Positions 1 to 8,698 are shown, counted from the stretch's first letter. The stretch is DNA of 41,859 nt from Bacteroidales bacterium (GCA_016936215.1 JAFGPL010000101.1:1-41859); one strand, 5' to 3'. Numbers and translations are program-made. The notes: generated by a model not told the origin, from the letters alone.

Positions 1-246
1 ATGTCAATTGTCATACTGAACGAAGTGAAGAACATATTTCACGACCTAAGGGAGTAATCTTTATTCTTGAAATACAGATGTTTATTTTATGAGATCGCCT
101 GCCTGGATGAACCAGTCAGACAGGCTTCGCTTAGTTCGCTATCGCTCAACATGACAAAAGATGCCTGACTTGACACTAGTGTTAAGTCAGGCATCTTTTG
201 TCATATTAAGTCACGATGCATCGGGATTCAGTATGACAATTAACAT
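1..246. repeat. REP/MITE-like palindromic repeat element
   Basis: Positions 1-20 and 227-246 are inverted repeats of one another (19 of 20 bases). Inside lies a long near-perfect palindrome at 151-204, with 27-base arms that differ at one position and an ACTAGT centre. The flanking text contains variants of the 'GAACGAAGTGAAG' motif on both strands, which resembles a dispersed intergenic repeat common in Bacteroidota genomes. No gene is visible in 1-309. The element may continue beyond the left edge of the window. The central hairpin could also act as a transcription terminator for an upstream gene. Confidence 0.6.
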
Positions 247-309
247 GACACTAAGCATTAAACCTATTATCAAACCCAATTTATTGATTACCGGATAAAA
301 GCACTAAAA

Positions 310-3009
310 ATGAAACTGCGAACATTGGTTTTTATTTTACTCATTTTTGTCGGCTCTGTTTACAATACTAACGGACAGGACAGTATCCTTATCTCAGAGT
401 TTATGGCACTGAACAACAATACGCTGCAGGATGAAGACGGCAATTTCGAAGACTGGATTGAAATAAACAATGCAGGTTCTGTTGAAGTTAATCTTGCCGG
501 TTGGTCGCTGACTGATGAGGCAACAATATATACAAAATGGTTATTTCCTGATATTACTTTAGCACCGGGTGAATATCTTATAGTATTTGCTTCAGGCAAA
601 GACAGAAAAGTTGAAAAGAATAAGCTTCATACCAATTTTAAGCTGAGCGGCTCTGGTGAATTTCTGGGTTTGGGAAAGCCAGGAAGCAACTTGTTTATCT
701 CTTCATTCGTGCCTTCATTCCCGGTGCAGTATCCCGATGTTTCTTATGGAATGGTGAAAGATGTATTCACGTGGCTTTCTGTTCCCTCTCCCGGTGCAGA
801 AAATATGGACAGTACTTATTTGCCACCTCCCGTTTTTAGTGTGGAACATGGTTTTTTTGATGCCCCGTTTAACCTTAAATTGAGCACCGGGCTTGAAGAT
901 GCAGAAATTTATTTTACCACCGATGCAAGTACCCCGTCAAAAGAGAGTGGTCAAAAATATACCGAACCAATAAACATTGTAACCACAACAGTTGTTCGGG
1001 CTATTGCCGTGAAAGAAGGTACGGGGTCAGGAATTACCAAATCCCAGACCTATATTTTCCCCGAAGACGTTTTAAGTCAGCCTTCCAATCCGGCTGGTTA
1101 CCCCGAAACATGGCTGAGTCCAATACATGGTACCAATGACTATTTTGAAATTGCAGGAAATTACAATATGAAATCAGAATTTGTAAACCGTACGGATGTA
1201 AAAACTGTAATTATTGAATCTTTGAAAAGTCTGCCCGTAATGTCCATTGTCAGCGATATTGATAACTTTTTCTCTAAAAGCATGCATCCCGATTCAGGAG
1301 GTATCTATATGTACAATGGCGAACCCGACGGGCCTACCCGCGACCTCAAATATCATCTCGGACGGGGCTGGATACGTCCCGGGTCGGTTGAATATTTCAA
1401 TTCGGATGTTACAGACGGCTCACTTAATTATCAGGCCAATTGTGGTTTGAAAATACATGGTGGCGCCAGCCGCACAAGGGCAAAAACTGAGAAACACTCG
1501 TTTAAAATCGGATTTAAATCTGAATACGGCCCCTCGAAGCTTAAAGAACAGGTATTTGGTAAGGAATCGCCAAAACAATATGACTGGCTTATATTACGCG
1601 GAGGGTTTGCCCCACGTCTCGGTCTTCAGATAAGAGACCCCTGGGCCAAGGCAACATTCAGCGAAATGGGACAATATGCGGCAAAGAATAAGTTTGTACA
1701 TGTTTATTTAAACGGCCTCTACTGGGGAATGTATAATCTGAGCGAACAAATGGACGACAACTGTATGCGGGATAACCTTGGCGCTAGCGCTGACGATTAT
1801 GACATTTTAAAAGACTATTTTGAAATTGAAGCCGGTGACACCATTGCATGGACAAAATTGGTTGAAATGGCCGGTGACAATATCGAAAACGATGAAAACT
1901 ACCAGAAACTTCTTGGCAACAATGCCGATGGGTCACCAAATGCAGCTTATGAAAAATTGCTGAATGCTGAAAACCTGGTTGATTATATTATGATGAACTT
2001 TTATGCCGGAACCACAGATTGGGACCATCACAACTGGGTGGCAGCAAGAAGAAAAACAAATTCTGAAGGCTTTTATTTTATACCCTGGGACTGTGAAAGT
2101 GTATTGGGATCGGTAACCTATAACCGTACATTTACTGTAGGTCAGGAAAACCGTCCCTCAGGTATTTTTTCTGACCTGATGAAAAATTCCTCATTTAAAA
2201 ATCTGTTTATCAGTCATGTGAACAAACATTTTTTTGAAGGGGGCGCCCTGACCCCCAATCCCGGACTGGCGAGATACCAAAACCTGTTCGCGTCAATTGA
2301 CACTGCCCTGATTGCAGATCAGGCCCGGTGGGTATACAATAGCAATGATATCTGGAACAGCGGTTATCATAGCTTTATTTATAATTATTTTCCGCGAAGA
2401 AGTGAGATAGTATTCAATCAGCTTATAAATGCAGGGATGTACCCTGAAATTGAAGCCCCGGTATTCAATACCGCGGACAGCAGAATTCCTGAAGATTTTC
2501 AGTTAATGATGTCCGCACCCGATGGGGGTGAGATACGCTATTCTTTAAATGGTGCCGATCCGGGCCACTTTAGCATGGCTGTGAATAAATCAATCATGGT
2601 TTATGATAACAAGGCATTGCCGCTTTTATCAGATACTTTAAATATTTTGGCCAGGGTGAAAAAAGATACGCTGTGGTCCAGGCTGGTTACCAAACAGTTC
2701 ATTGTTGGCAACCATACAGGATTAACAAATGAACTAAGCTTGTCGGGCACAATGCATCTATACTGTTATCCCAATCCGGTGAAAGATATGGCACGTTTGG
2801 TATTTTCACTTACAGAAACTTCCGATATAAATTTGAGTATTTATTCTGTTACCGGTGAGTTAATCGCCCAACTTGAAAATGGTGTAAGACCGGCAGGTTG
2901 TTATACCATTAACCAGGATGTTGGGAATATTCCTTCGGGGCTTTATATCTGTGTACTGGAAAACAGGGTTACCTTTGAAATACTCAGGATTAAAATAATT
3001 AAGGAGTAG
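310..3009 (+). CDS. Secreted lamin-tail / CotH kinase-like protein with T9SS sorting domain
   Basis: This 899-residue protein begins with a signal peptide (about residues 1-23, ending NTNGQ). A lamin-tail domain follows at about 24-135 (ISEFMALNNNTLQDEDGNFE). A chitobiase C-terminal-like beta-sandwich lies at about 172-250 (IYFTTDASTPS). A CotH-type atypical kinase domain covers about 300-650, with the motifs LKIHGGASR, VHVYLNGLYWGMYNL and YFIPWDCES. A second chitobiase-like module lies at about 720-805 (IRYSLNGADPG), and the last 80 residues form a type IX secretion sorting domain (YCYPNPVKD). CotH proteins elsewhere phosphorylate spore-coat proteins; in Bacteroidota these secreted relatives have no settled role, and some occur beside glycan-degrading genes. 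The gene converges on the S41 protease gene with 13 bases between the stops. The domain assignment is firm, the function unknown. Confidence 0.88.
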   Translation: MKLRTLVFILLIFVGSVYNTNGQDSILISEFMALNNNTLQDEDGNFEDWIEINNAGSVEVNLAGWSLTDEATIYTKWLFPDITLAPGEYLIVFASGKDRKVEKNKLHTNFKLSGSGEFLGLGKPGSNLFISSFVPSFPVQYPDVSYGMVKDVFTWLSVPSPGAENMDSTYLPPPVFSVEHGFFDAPFNLKLSTGLEDAEIYFTTDASTPSKESGQKYTEPINIVTTTVVRAIAVKEGTGSGITKSQTYIFPEDVLSQPSNPAGYPETWLSPIHGTNDYFEIAGNYNMKSEFVNRTDVKTVIIESLKSLPVMSIVSDIDNFFSKSMHPDSGGIYMYNGEPDGPTRDLKYHLGRGWIRPGSVEYFNSDVTDGSLNYQANCGLKIHGGASRTRAKTEKHSFKIGFKSEYGPSKLKEQVFGKESPKQYDWLILRGGFAPRLGLQIRDPWAKATFSEMGQYAAKNKFVHVYLNGLYWGMYNLSEQMDDNCMRDNLGASADDYDILKDYFEIEAGDTIAWTKLVEMAGDNIENDENYQKLLGNNADGSPNAAYEKLLNAENLVDYIMMNFYAGTTDWDHHNWVAARRKTNSEGFYFIPWDCESVLGSVTYNRTFTVGQENRPSGIFSDLMKNSSFKNLFISHVNKHFFEGGALTPNPGLARYQNLFASIDTALIADQARWVYNSNDIWNSGYHSFIYNYFPRRSEIVFNQLINAGMYPEIEAPVFNTADSRIPEDFQLMMSAPDGGEIRYSLNGADPGHFSMAVNKSIMVYDNKALPLLSDTLNILARVKKDTLWSRLVTKQFIVGNHTGLTNELSLSGTMHLYCYPNPVKDMARLVFSLTETSDINLSIYSVTGELIAQLENGVRPAGCYTINQDVGNIPSGLYICVLENRVTFEILRIKIIKE

Positions 3010-3022
3010 CTTACTTTACATG

Positions 3023-4417
3023 TTATTTTGACGGTGCGGGCATAATGAGGTTTCTTTTCATCCTGTCCATTTTACTGTCTAATCGCTTTAAATCTGAAGT
3101 TTTGACTGTTTTTGCTGATTTAAAGGTCATACCGGTAATTTTCTCAATGGCGGTGGCAAGCATCGGGTCAGAGAGATCGCCGAAAGGTTTTGCCTCTATC
3201 AGGTTATCCTCCACCAAATAATCTGGTGCAATACCATCTTTAAAATCGGTATATCCCTGCGCATTCGCGTATTTCATTACAATAGGCATCATAGCCCAGT
3301 CGTGTGCAGGGGGTATATCAAAGTCGTAGATCAACCACGAACCACAATATTTTCCGAAAGTTGCTTCTCCGATCACCGTTACATTCATATAAGGTTCAAG
3401 TCCGACGATGAGCATCTCGCTGGCAGAGGCAGAATTTCCGGTGGTTAGGAAATAAACATTTGATAGGTTCAGATTATGTGAATTCTCCTGGTAGTTATAT
3501 TTAAGGTTCTCTGAGTCTGGGCCTTCGGTTGTTTCAAGGTAGTGTTGCAGTGAATCATTATATTGTATTGTCACAAAAATATTTGAACCGCTTAGTACAG
3601 AAGATGGTGCAATGGCCGAAGCCAGACGGGCGGCAGCTTTAAATTCACCCCCGGGGTTATAGCGCAAGTCTACAATCAGTTCTGTTACCTGACTGGTCTT
3701 AAAATTATCAAATAGCTGGTCGAGTTCGGTAAGATACTGCTCTTCATCACCCGAGATAAAATCTGTATATACCATGTAGCCTATTTTCTTTTCCCCTATA
3801 TTGAAAATGGTATTATAAACTAAAGGGTCTGCTTCAATCTGCGTGGCTGTGAGTGAAATGGTCCGTCCGGCAGGATAAATCGCATTCTGATAAAAACTTC
3901 CCAATTCAACCGAATAACTTGTCTGGCTGAATAGGTCATAGTAGTTCTCGGTATTCATCATTGTACCATTTATCTTAATGATGATGTCTCCGCGTTTCAG
4001 TCCGGCATTATCGGCAGGAGAATTGGGATAGACATACTCAACAATGATAAAGACATTGCCTTCGTTGCCAAGCAACCCGAAAGCCGGTGAATAACCCATT
4101 GAAACAGGCGTTCCCGAAAAATGATCTTTTAAAACACTGTACTCATCGGTGATATATGACCATTTATCCTCAGTTTCATAAACCAGTTCATCAAAAAAAT
4201 CAAAAGGTTTTGTCTTTTCTTCAACATTTATATCCCACGAAAAGGTATTGTTCCATAAATATGCATCTCTCATCCAGTAGTATATCCATCGCGATATTTC
4301 AATGTTTTTGAGGTCTTCGGCATTTTTTCCGGTATTATCTTTTTCACAGGATAGAATGAAAATTGCGATGAGTGAAAAGAAAAAGAGCTTGAAATTACTG
4401 AAAATAGATTTTTTCAT
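3023..4417 (-). CDS. S41 family C-terminal processing peptidase, lipoprotein
   Basis: The 464-residue product has a lipoprotein signal with lipobox ILSC (Cys24), so it should be anchored in a membrane outside the cytoplasm. A PDZ domain sits at about 105-195 (NSPADNAGLKRGDIIIKING). The S41 catalytic domain follows, with VDLRYNPGG at about 249-257 and GNSASASE at 327-334. Ser331 and Lys356 (in GEATFGKY) have the 25-residue spacing of the Ser-Lys dyad known from Tsp/CtpB. The conserved Gln four residues after the lysine is not apparent here. It lies 109 bases downstream of the response regulator gene on the same strand and may be co-transcribed with it. Substrate unknown. Confidence 0.9.
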   Translation of the reverse strand: MKKSIFSNFKLFFFSLIAIFILSCEKDNTGKNAEDLKNIEISRWIYYWMRDAYLWNNTFSWDINVEEKTKPFDFFDELVYETEDKWSYITDEYSVLKDHFSGTPVSMGYSPAFGLLGNEGNVFIIVEYVYPNSPADNAGLKRGDIIIKINGTMMNTENYYDLFSQTSYSVELGSFYQNAIYPAGRTISLTATQIEADPLVYNTIFNIGEKKIGYMVYTDFISGDEEQYLTELDQLFDNFKTSQVTELIVDLRYNPGGEFKAAARLASAIAPSSVLSGSNIFVTIQYNDSLQHYLETTEGPDSENLKYNYQENSHNLNLSNVYFLTTGNSASASEMLIVGLEPYMNVTVIGEATFGKYCGSWLIYDFDIPPAHDWAMMPIVMKYANAQGYTDFKDGIAPDYLVEDNLIEAKPFGDLSDPMLATAIEKITGMTFKSAKTVKTSDLKRLDSKMDRMKRNLIMPAPSK

Positions 4418-4526
4418 GATTTTTACGGATTATGATGTTTAACAGGTTCTTACGAAATTGTATTGAAAATTGTTACTTGAATTTGTGAAAGTAAAAAAAC
4501 TCATGAAACCAAAAATGTTTTTCGAA

Positions 4527-5693
4527 CTATCGTGATATCGGCATGGCATAATCCTTTACGTCTTTTGCCGTAATTGTCTTATCGCACAGAATGATCAGGC
4601 GTTCCACCACATTTCTTAACTCTCTTATATTTCCGGTCCAGTTAATTTTTTGCAGCTCTTTAATCGCCTCATCATTAATGGTTACTTTCGGTCGGCCATA
4701 CTCATTGCAGATTTGGGTGATAAAATAATCAGTAAGCAACTCTATATCTTCTTTTCTTTCGTTAAGCGAAGGCACATGTATTAATATCACGCTCAGGCGG
4801 TGGTATAGGTCTTCGCGGAAATTTTTGTTTTCTATTTCAACTTTAAGGTCTTTATTGGTGGCAGCAATAATTCTCACATCCACCCGGATATCTTTATCAC
4901 TTCCCACGCGCGTGATTTTATTCTCCTGCAGCGCCCGGAGCACTTTTGCTTGTGCAGACAGGCTCATATCGCCAATTTCATCGAGGAAGATGGTTCCCCC
5001 GTTTGCCTGTTCAAATTTGCCGATACGTTGCTTAATAGCAGAAGTAAATGCGCCTTTTTCATGTCCGAACAATTCACTTTCAATAAGTTCTGAAGGAATC
5101 GCAGCACAGTTTACTTCCACAAAGGGCCCTGAAGCCCGTTCACTTTTTTCGTGGAGCCACCTGGCAACAAGTTCCTTGCCTGTACCGTTGCTCCCTGTTA
5201 TTAAAACACGTGCATCCGTGGGGGCAACGCGTTCAATCATCTCTTTAACCTTTTTAATTGGTTCAGATTCCCCCACAATTTCAAAGGTGCCATTTACCTT
5301 ACGTTTCAGTGTGCGGGTTTCAGTTACGAGATGGGTGCGCTCCATTGCATTGCGTATCGTTACCAGCAGGCGGTTAAGATCGAGGGGTTTTTCAATAAAG
5401 TCGTAAGCACCCTTTTTGATTGCTTCCACCGCGGTATCAATGTTCCCATGCCCCGAAATCATTATAACAGCGGCATCTGCCTGTTTTTCCATAAGTTTTT
5501 CGAGTACCTCGATACCGTCCATATCGGGCATTTTTATGTCGCAGAGAACAATATCATAGCTGTTTTTTTCAAAAAGCTCTAATCCATCGGGGCCATTGAC
5601 AGCCAGGTCTACTTTGTGCGATTCATATTCAAGGATTTCCTGCAATGTGTTGCGGATACTTTTTTCATCATCTATTACTAATATATTGGCCAT
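4527..5693 (-). CDS. Sigma-54-dependent response regulator (NtrC type) without C-terminal HTH
   Basis: The 388-residue protein has an N-terminal receiver domain with acidic pair DDE and phospho-acceptor Asp52 (LCDIKMPDMDG) and Lys102 (FIEKPLD). A sigma-54-interacting AAA+ ATPase domain follows, with Walker A GSNGTGKE (167-174), Walker B GGTIFLDEIGDM (232-243) and a sigma-54 contact loop reading GAFTSA instead of the usual GAFTGA. The protein ends soon after the AAA+ lid (TAKDVKDYAMPISR), so the Fis-type helix-turn-helix of most NtrC proteins is missing. The stop is clean, with no sign of frameshift. Short forms like this are, from memory, common in Bacteroidota and may activate from solution. 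No histidine kinase is visible in the window. Confidence 0.92.
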   Translation of the reverse strand: MANILVIDDEKSIRNTLQEILEYESHKVDLAVNGPDGLELFEKNSYDIVLCDIKMPDMDGIEVLEKLMEKQADAAVIMISGHGNIDTAVEAIKKGAYDFIEKPLDLNRLLVTIRNAMERTHLVTETRTLKRKVNGTFEIVGESEPIKKVKEMIERVAPTDARVLITGSNGTGKELVARWLHEKSERASGPFVEVNCAAIPSELIESELFGHEKGAFTSAIKQRIGKFEQANGGTIFLDEIGDMSLSAQAKVLRALQENKITRVGSDKDIRVDVRIIAATNKDLKVEIENKNFREDLYHRLSVILIHVPSLNERKEDIELLTDYFITQICNEYGRPKVTINDEAIKELQKINWTGNIRELRNVVERLIILCDKTITAKDVKDYAMPISR

Positions 5694-5784
5694 TGTTCCG
5701 GTAAATGATTTGAAATTAAGGTTGAAAATAGCAATTTTTCCAATATCAGGGTAAAAAACCGGTTAAAAAAAGGATAGAATAATT

Positions 5785-5801
5785 GTGGGTGTTACTGGAT
5801 T
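5785..5801 (-). repeat. Partial duplication of the tRNA-Val 3' end
   Basis: A 17-base stretch (GTGGGTGTTACTGGATT) is identical to 5954-5970, which holds the last 15 bases of the tRNA-Val gene plus two flanking bases. The two copies are 169 bases apart. Direct repeats of a tRNA 3' end often mark attachment sites, but there is no integrase gene between or near them. Confidence 0.6.
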
Positions 5802-5831
5802 ATTTCATGATCCGGACTTTGGGAGATACAT

Positions 5832-5952
5832 AACAATCAAAGTCCCTCACTATCGTTCGGTGCATTTTATTTTTATGTTTGCTTTTGAAAAAGTATTTTC
5901 AACGCGACCATAAAAATAAAATCCTTTCCTGATGGAAAGGACTTTGATTATT
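5832..5952. repeat. Nested inverted-repeat element next to tRNA-Val
   Basis: The outer arms at 5832-5845 and 5939-5952 match at 13 of 14 bases (core AATCAAAGTCC/GGACTTTGATT). The inner arms at 5864-5877 and 5909-5922 are perfect over 14 bases (ATTTTATTTTTATG/CATAAAAATAAAAT). A separate 8-bp hairpin sits at 5922-5941. The element ends 3 bases short of the tRNA 3' end and lies between the two copies of the tRNA terminus. It could be a small non-autonomous element or simply overlapping terminator structures. Confidence 0.55.
5909..5941 (-). terminator. Rho-independent terminator of tRNA-Val
   Basis: On the minus strand the tRNA is followed 14 bases later by a perfect 8-bp hairpin, TCCTTTCC-ATCA-GGAAAGGA, and then the T-rich tail TTTTATTTTTATG. 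This is a typical intrinsic terminator. Confidence 0.7.
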
Positions 5953-5955
5953 AGT

Positions 5956-6029
5956 GGGTGTTACTGGATTCGAACCAGTGACCCCTACCCTGTCAAGGTA
6001 GTGCTCTAAACCAACTGAGCTAAACACCC
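5956..6029 (-). tRNA. tRNA-Val (anticodon GAC)
   Basis: The minus strand folds into a full 74-base cloverleaf. The acceptor pairs GGGTGTT with AACACCC, the D stem is GCTC/GAGC, the anticodon stem is CTACC/GGTAG with loop TTGACAG (anticodon GAC, reading GUC/GUU valine codons), the variable region has 5 bases, and the T arm is ACTGG-TTCGAAT-CCAGT. The 3' CCA is not encoded; the next bases are ACT. A promoter lies about 140 bases upstream and a hairpin terminator immediately downstream. Confidence 0.97.
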
Positions 6030-6167
6030 GTAAAGTTTTATTATTTCATTTTAAAGAACCAGCGATTTTAACACAGCCTGCAGCGGATGGTGCTTTTAAC
6101 AAGTTGAACCCGGTGTGTTTTCTGTTTGCGTCAGCAATTCAAACAGGCAAAAACCCGAAAACATGTG

Positions 6168-6197
6168 CAAAGATACACGAAAAAAAGACTTACCAAA
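6168..6197 (-). promoter_or_regulatory. Bacteroidota-type promoter for tRNA-Val
   Basis: The minus strand reads TTTG, 18 bases, then TATCTTTG, followed by CAC. This matches the Bacteroidota housekeeping consensus (TTTG near -33 and TAnnTTTG near -7). It points towards tRNA-Val with a leader of roughly 130 bases, and it overlaps the terminator of the Yip1-like gene. Confidence 0.6.
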
Positions 6198-6226
6198 GGG
6201 TGATTTCCTGGTAAGTCCTTTTTTTT
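6181..6226. terminator. Bidirectional Rho-independent terminator
   Basis: The perfect 9-bp arms GACTTACCA (6187-6195) and TGGTAAGTC (6209-6217) are flanked by an A tract on the left and a T tract on the right. This fits termination of the minus-strand Yip1-like gene ending at 6247; the T tract would also stop rightward transcription. Confidence 0.75.
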
Positions 6227-6246
6227 CACTCAAAACTGTTCAGCTT

Positions 6247-6834
6247 TCAGAATCCTGTAAGTGCCGGTCTGAGTATTACAGACGTAAGGATCAAAGATAT
6301 GATAAAATAAACAGCGATCATCACAATAAGGCTGACTATAAAATAGACTGTGACTTTATCATCCGGGGCCTGCATCATGGGTTTCAGGCCAATATAAAGA
6401 ATATAGAGGCCATAAAGTGATGCCAGCATAACAAGAAGCGCGAGTGGGGGATAAATGTATAAAACACCGGCAACCATCATGGGCGTTAAAGAATACACAA
6501 CCAGGCTGAATGCTTTGTCAAAATTTTTAACCGCCGAGAAAGTCGGGGCTAATGAATCAATTACAAAGGCAGTTACATACGCGCTGATTAACAAATTGAT
6601 AAACATGATTATAGCGTATTTGATACCGTAAGATACTGACGCAAAATGTCCGGCAAACGGCATATTACGGCCAATAAGCCCATACCCGATAAAACCTGCA
6701 ATTGTCGGAATCAATGCAAGCGGTATCAGATACTTCACAAGTAAATCGGTAGAAGAAGTTTTTTCCTGTTGAATGGTATTCCATTCAGTTTTTGGATTTA
6801 AAATAATCCCTTTCACGCGTTCAATCAGGTTCAT
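6247..6834 (-). CDS. Yip1 domain-like integral membrane protein
   Basis: The 195-residue product starts with a short amphipathic N-terminus (LIERVKGIILNPKTEWNTI), the usual opening of bacterial Yip1-domain proteins. About five hydrophobic segments follow, near residues 36-55, 70-95, 108-125, 128-148 and 160-190. No catalytic motif is visible. The role of these proteins in bacteria is unknown. The gene stands alone, ends at a strong terminator and is divergent from the FucP-like gene. Confidence 0.75.
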   Translation of the reverse strand: MNLIERVKGIILNPKTEWNTIQQEKTSSTDLLVKYLIPLALIPTIAGFIGYGLIGRNMPFAGHFASVSYGIKYAIIMFINLLISAYVTAFVIDSLAPTFSAVKNFDKAFSLVVYSLTPMMVAGVLYIYPPLALLVMLASLYGLYILYIGLKPMMQAPDDKVTVYFIVSLIVMIAVYFIISLILTSVILRPALTGF

Positions 6835-7015
6835 AATTTTATATGGTTTTGGTTTGATGAGTAAAAATTAGTAATAATTCATGAATGTAAAAAATATTAA
6901 TTAATTTTTTATCAGGGTATTGAGTAATGAATGATACAAAATTCTTAATACCAAAAGCAAAATAATAAAATTCAATGATTATCTTAACGGCCTGAATAAT
7001 TAACTATTTAACTCT

Positions 7016-8326
7016 ATGGAAAACAATCACAATTCACGACTTGTCCCTTCCGGAATTATCTTTCCTTTTATATTGATAACCATTTTGTTTTTTCTCTGGG
7101 GGGTTGCCAATAACATGACTGACACACTGCTATCGGCTTTTAAAAGAATAATGAGCATGTCAGACTCACAAACCGCACTCATCCAGGTTGTATTCTATGG
7201 TGCCGGGTACGGCTTGCTAGCCATCCCGGCTGCTATTTTCATTAAGAAATATACTTATAAAGCAGGCATACTGCTCGGATTAGGTTTGTATTCAATAGGC
7301 GCCATATTGTTTTTTCCTGCGAAACTTACTGCAGATTATTTCTGGTTTCTGGCTGCCATCTGGATACTTTCAGCCGGATTATCAATTCTTGAAACTGCGG
7401 CAAATCCTTATATACTTAGCATGGGTTCGGACGAAACCGCAACCAGACGACTTAACTTTGCACAGTCTTTTAATCCGATAGGGTCTATAACAGGAATTCT
7501 TTTGAGCCAGCAGTTTATTTTGTCAAAACTAAATAAGGCCGGAGCAGCAGAACGTTCAGATATGAGCCCCGAGATGCTCAGACAAATCCAGAACGGAGAG
7601 TTAAATGCCGTTACAATGACTTATGTTTCGCTTGGATTATTATTAATCGTAATATGGGTTTTAATTGCCATCAACAGGAAGATGCCCAAAACCGCTGAGG
7701 CAGGAGGCCCTCTGAACTTCAGGTCTACCTTTGGAAGGTTATTTAAAAAGAAACATTATGCTTGGGGTGTGGTAGCGCAGTTTTTTTACGTGGGTGCCCA
7801 AATAGGGGTATGGTCCTTTACCATTCGTTATGTGATGAAAGAACTGAACCTCGAGCAGGTTGCGGCTGAAATTTCAGGTAAAACCGCTGAACAAATGGCA
7901 GCTACCTATTACATAGCGTCACTCGTGTTATTTACCTTATCACGTTTTATCTGTACCTGGCTGATGAAATATATTGCACCTGCACGGCTGCTGACCTCGC
8001 TTGCTTTGCTCGCGGTGGTATTTACTTCTCTTGTCATCTACGCGGGGGGGCATGTTGGTGTATATGCACTGGTCGGTATATCTGGTTGTATGTCGCTTAT
8101 GTTCCCGACAATCTTTGGCCTTGCCTGTCGCGGACTTGGTGAAGATACAAAACTGGGGGGCTCGGGACTTATACTTGCTATACTTGGAGGGGCCGTATTT
8201 ACACAGTTACAGGGATTTGTATCGGATGCAACAGGGAGTATCAACTTTGCATTCTGGGTACCCCTTATCTGTTTTGTCGTAATTGCCTGGTATGGAATAT
8301 TGGCAAAAAAGCATTCATTCAATTAA
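7016..8326 (+). CDS. FucP/GluP-family sugar:proton symporter (MFS)
   Basis: The 436-residue inner-membrane transporter has about 12 hydrophobic segments. Its N-terminal half carries signatures of the L-fucose permease family: FFLWGVANNMTDTLL, YGAGYGLLAIPAA, SAGLSILETAANPYIL and RLNFAQSFNPIG. Family members import L-fucose, glucose/galactose or related sugars with protons. The mutarotase gene 9 bases downstream favours a 6-deoxyhexose such as L-fucose or L-rhamnose. No catabolic genes (isomerase, kinase, aldolase) lie nearby, so the exact sugar cannot be read from context. Confidence 0.9.
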   Translation: MENNHNSRLVPSGIIFPFILITILFFLWGVANNMTDTLLSAFKRIMSMSDSQTALIQVVFYGAGYGLLAIPAAIFIKKYTYKAGILLGLGLYSIGAILFFPAKLTADYFWFLAAIWILSAGLSILETAANPYILSMGSDETATRRLNFAQSFNPIGSITGILLSQQFILSKLNKAGAAERSDMSPEMLRQIQNGELNAVTMTYVSLGLLLIVIWVLIAINRKMPKTAEAGGPLNFRSTFGRLFKKKHYAWGVVAQFFYVGAQIGVWSFTIRYVMKELNLEQVAAEISGKTAEQMAATYYIASLVLFTLSRFICTWLMKYIAPARLLTSLALLAVVFTSLVIYAGGHVGVYALVGISGCMSLMFPTIFGLACRGLGEDTKLGGSGLILAILGGAVFTQLQGFVSDATGSINFAFWVPLICFVVIAWYGILAKKHSFN

Positions 8327-8335
8327 TTCTATTTT

Positions 8336-8686
8336 ATGGAAAAACCATTTAAACGTTTCTGTAAAACATTGTCATTGAAAGACGATGCTGCACTTATAGA
8401 AGAATACAAAAATGCACATGCCCCCGGGGCTGTCTGGCCCGAAATTACCAAAGGGATGCACGAAGTGGGTATTGTAGATATGGAAATATATATTTCCGGG
8501 ACAATACTCTTTATGATAATGGATACAGTACCGGATTTTGACCACGATAAAGCGATGGCCATACTCGCAGAAAAACCCCGGCAGGCTGAATGGGAGGAAT
8601 ATGTCTCAAAGTTTCAGCATACTTCACATGATGCCACTGCCGGTGAAAAATGGAAACTTATGGAACAGATTTTTTCGATGGATTAA
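8336..8686 (+). CDS. L-rhamnose/L-fucose mutarotase (RhaM/RhaU family)
   Basis: The 116-residue protein matches the small ferredoxin-fold mutarotase family that interconverts alpha and beta anomers of L-rhamnose or L-fucose in the cytoplasm. Tyr24 and His28 (EEYKNAHAPGAVWPEI) have the spacing of the E. coli RhaM pair Tyr18/His22, and Trp86 (AEWEEY) is placed like Trp76. It begins 9 bases after the permease stop, so the two form an operon: uptake followed by anomer conversion. Length is slightly above the roughly 104 residues typical of the family. Confidence 0.9.
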   Translation: MEKPFKRFCKTLSLKDDAALIEEYKNAHAPGAVWPEITKGMHEVGIVDMEIYISGTILFMIMDTVPDFDHDKAMAILAEKPRQAEWEEYVSKFQHTSHDATAGEKWKLMEQIFSMD

Positions 8687-8698
8687 TTGGTTAAAAAA

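Noticed and set aside
5785-6029. Genomic island attachment sites at tRNA-Val
   Set aside because: The two tRNA-end copies are only 169 bases apart with no integrase or cargo, so at most a scar or small element is supported.
6115-6420. Plus-strand ORF of 101 aa
   Set aside because: It spans the tRNA promoter and a bidirectional terminator and is antisense to the Yip1-like gene; the translation has no protein character.
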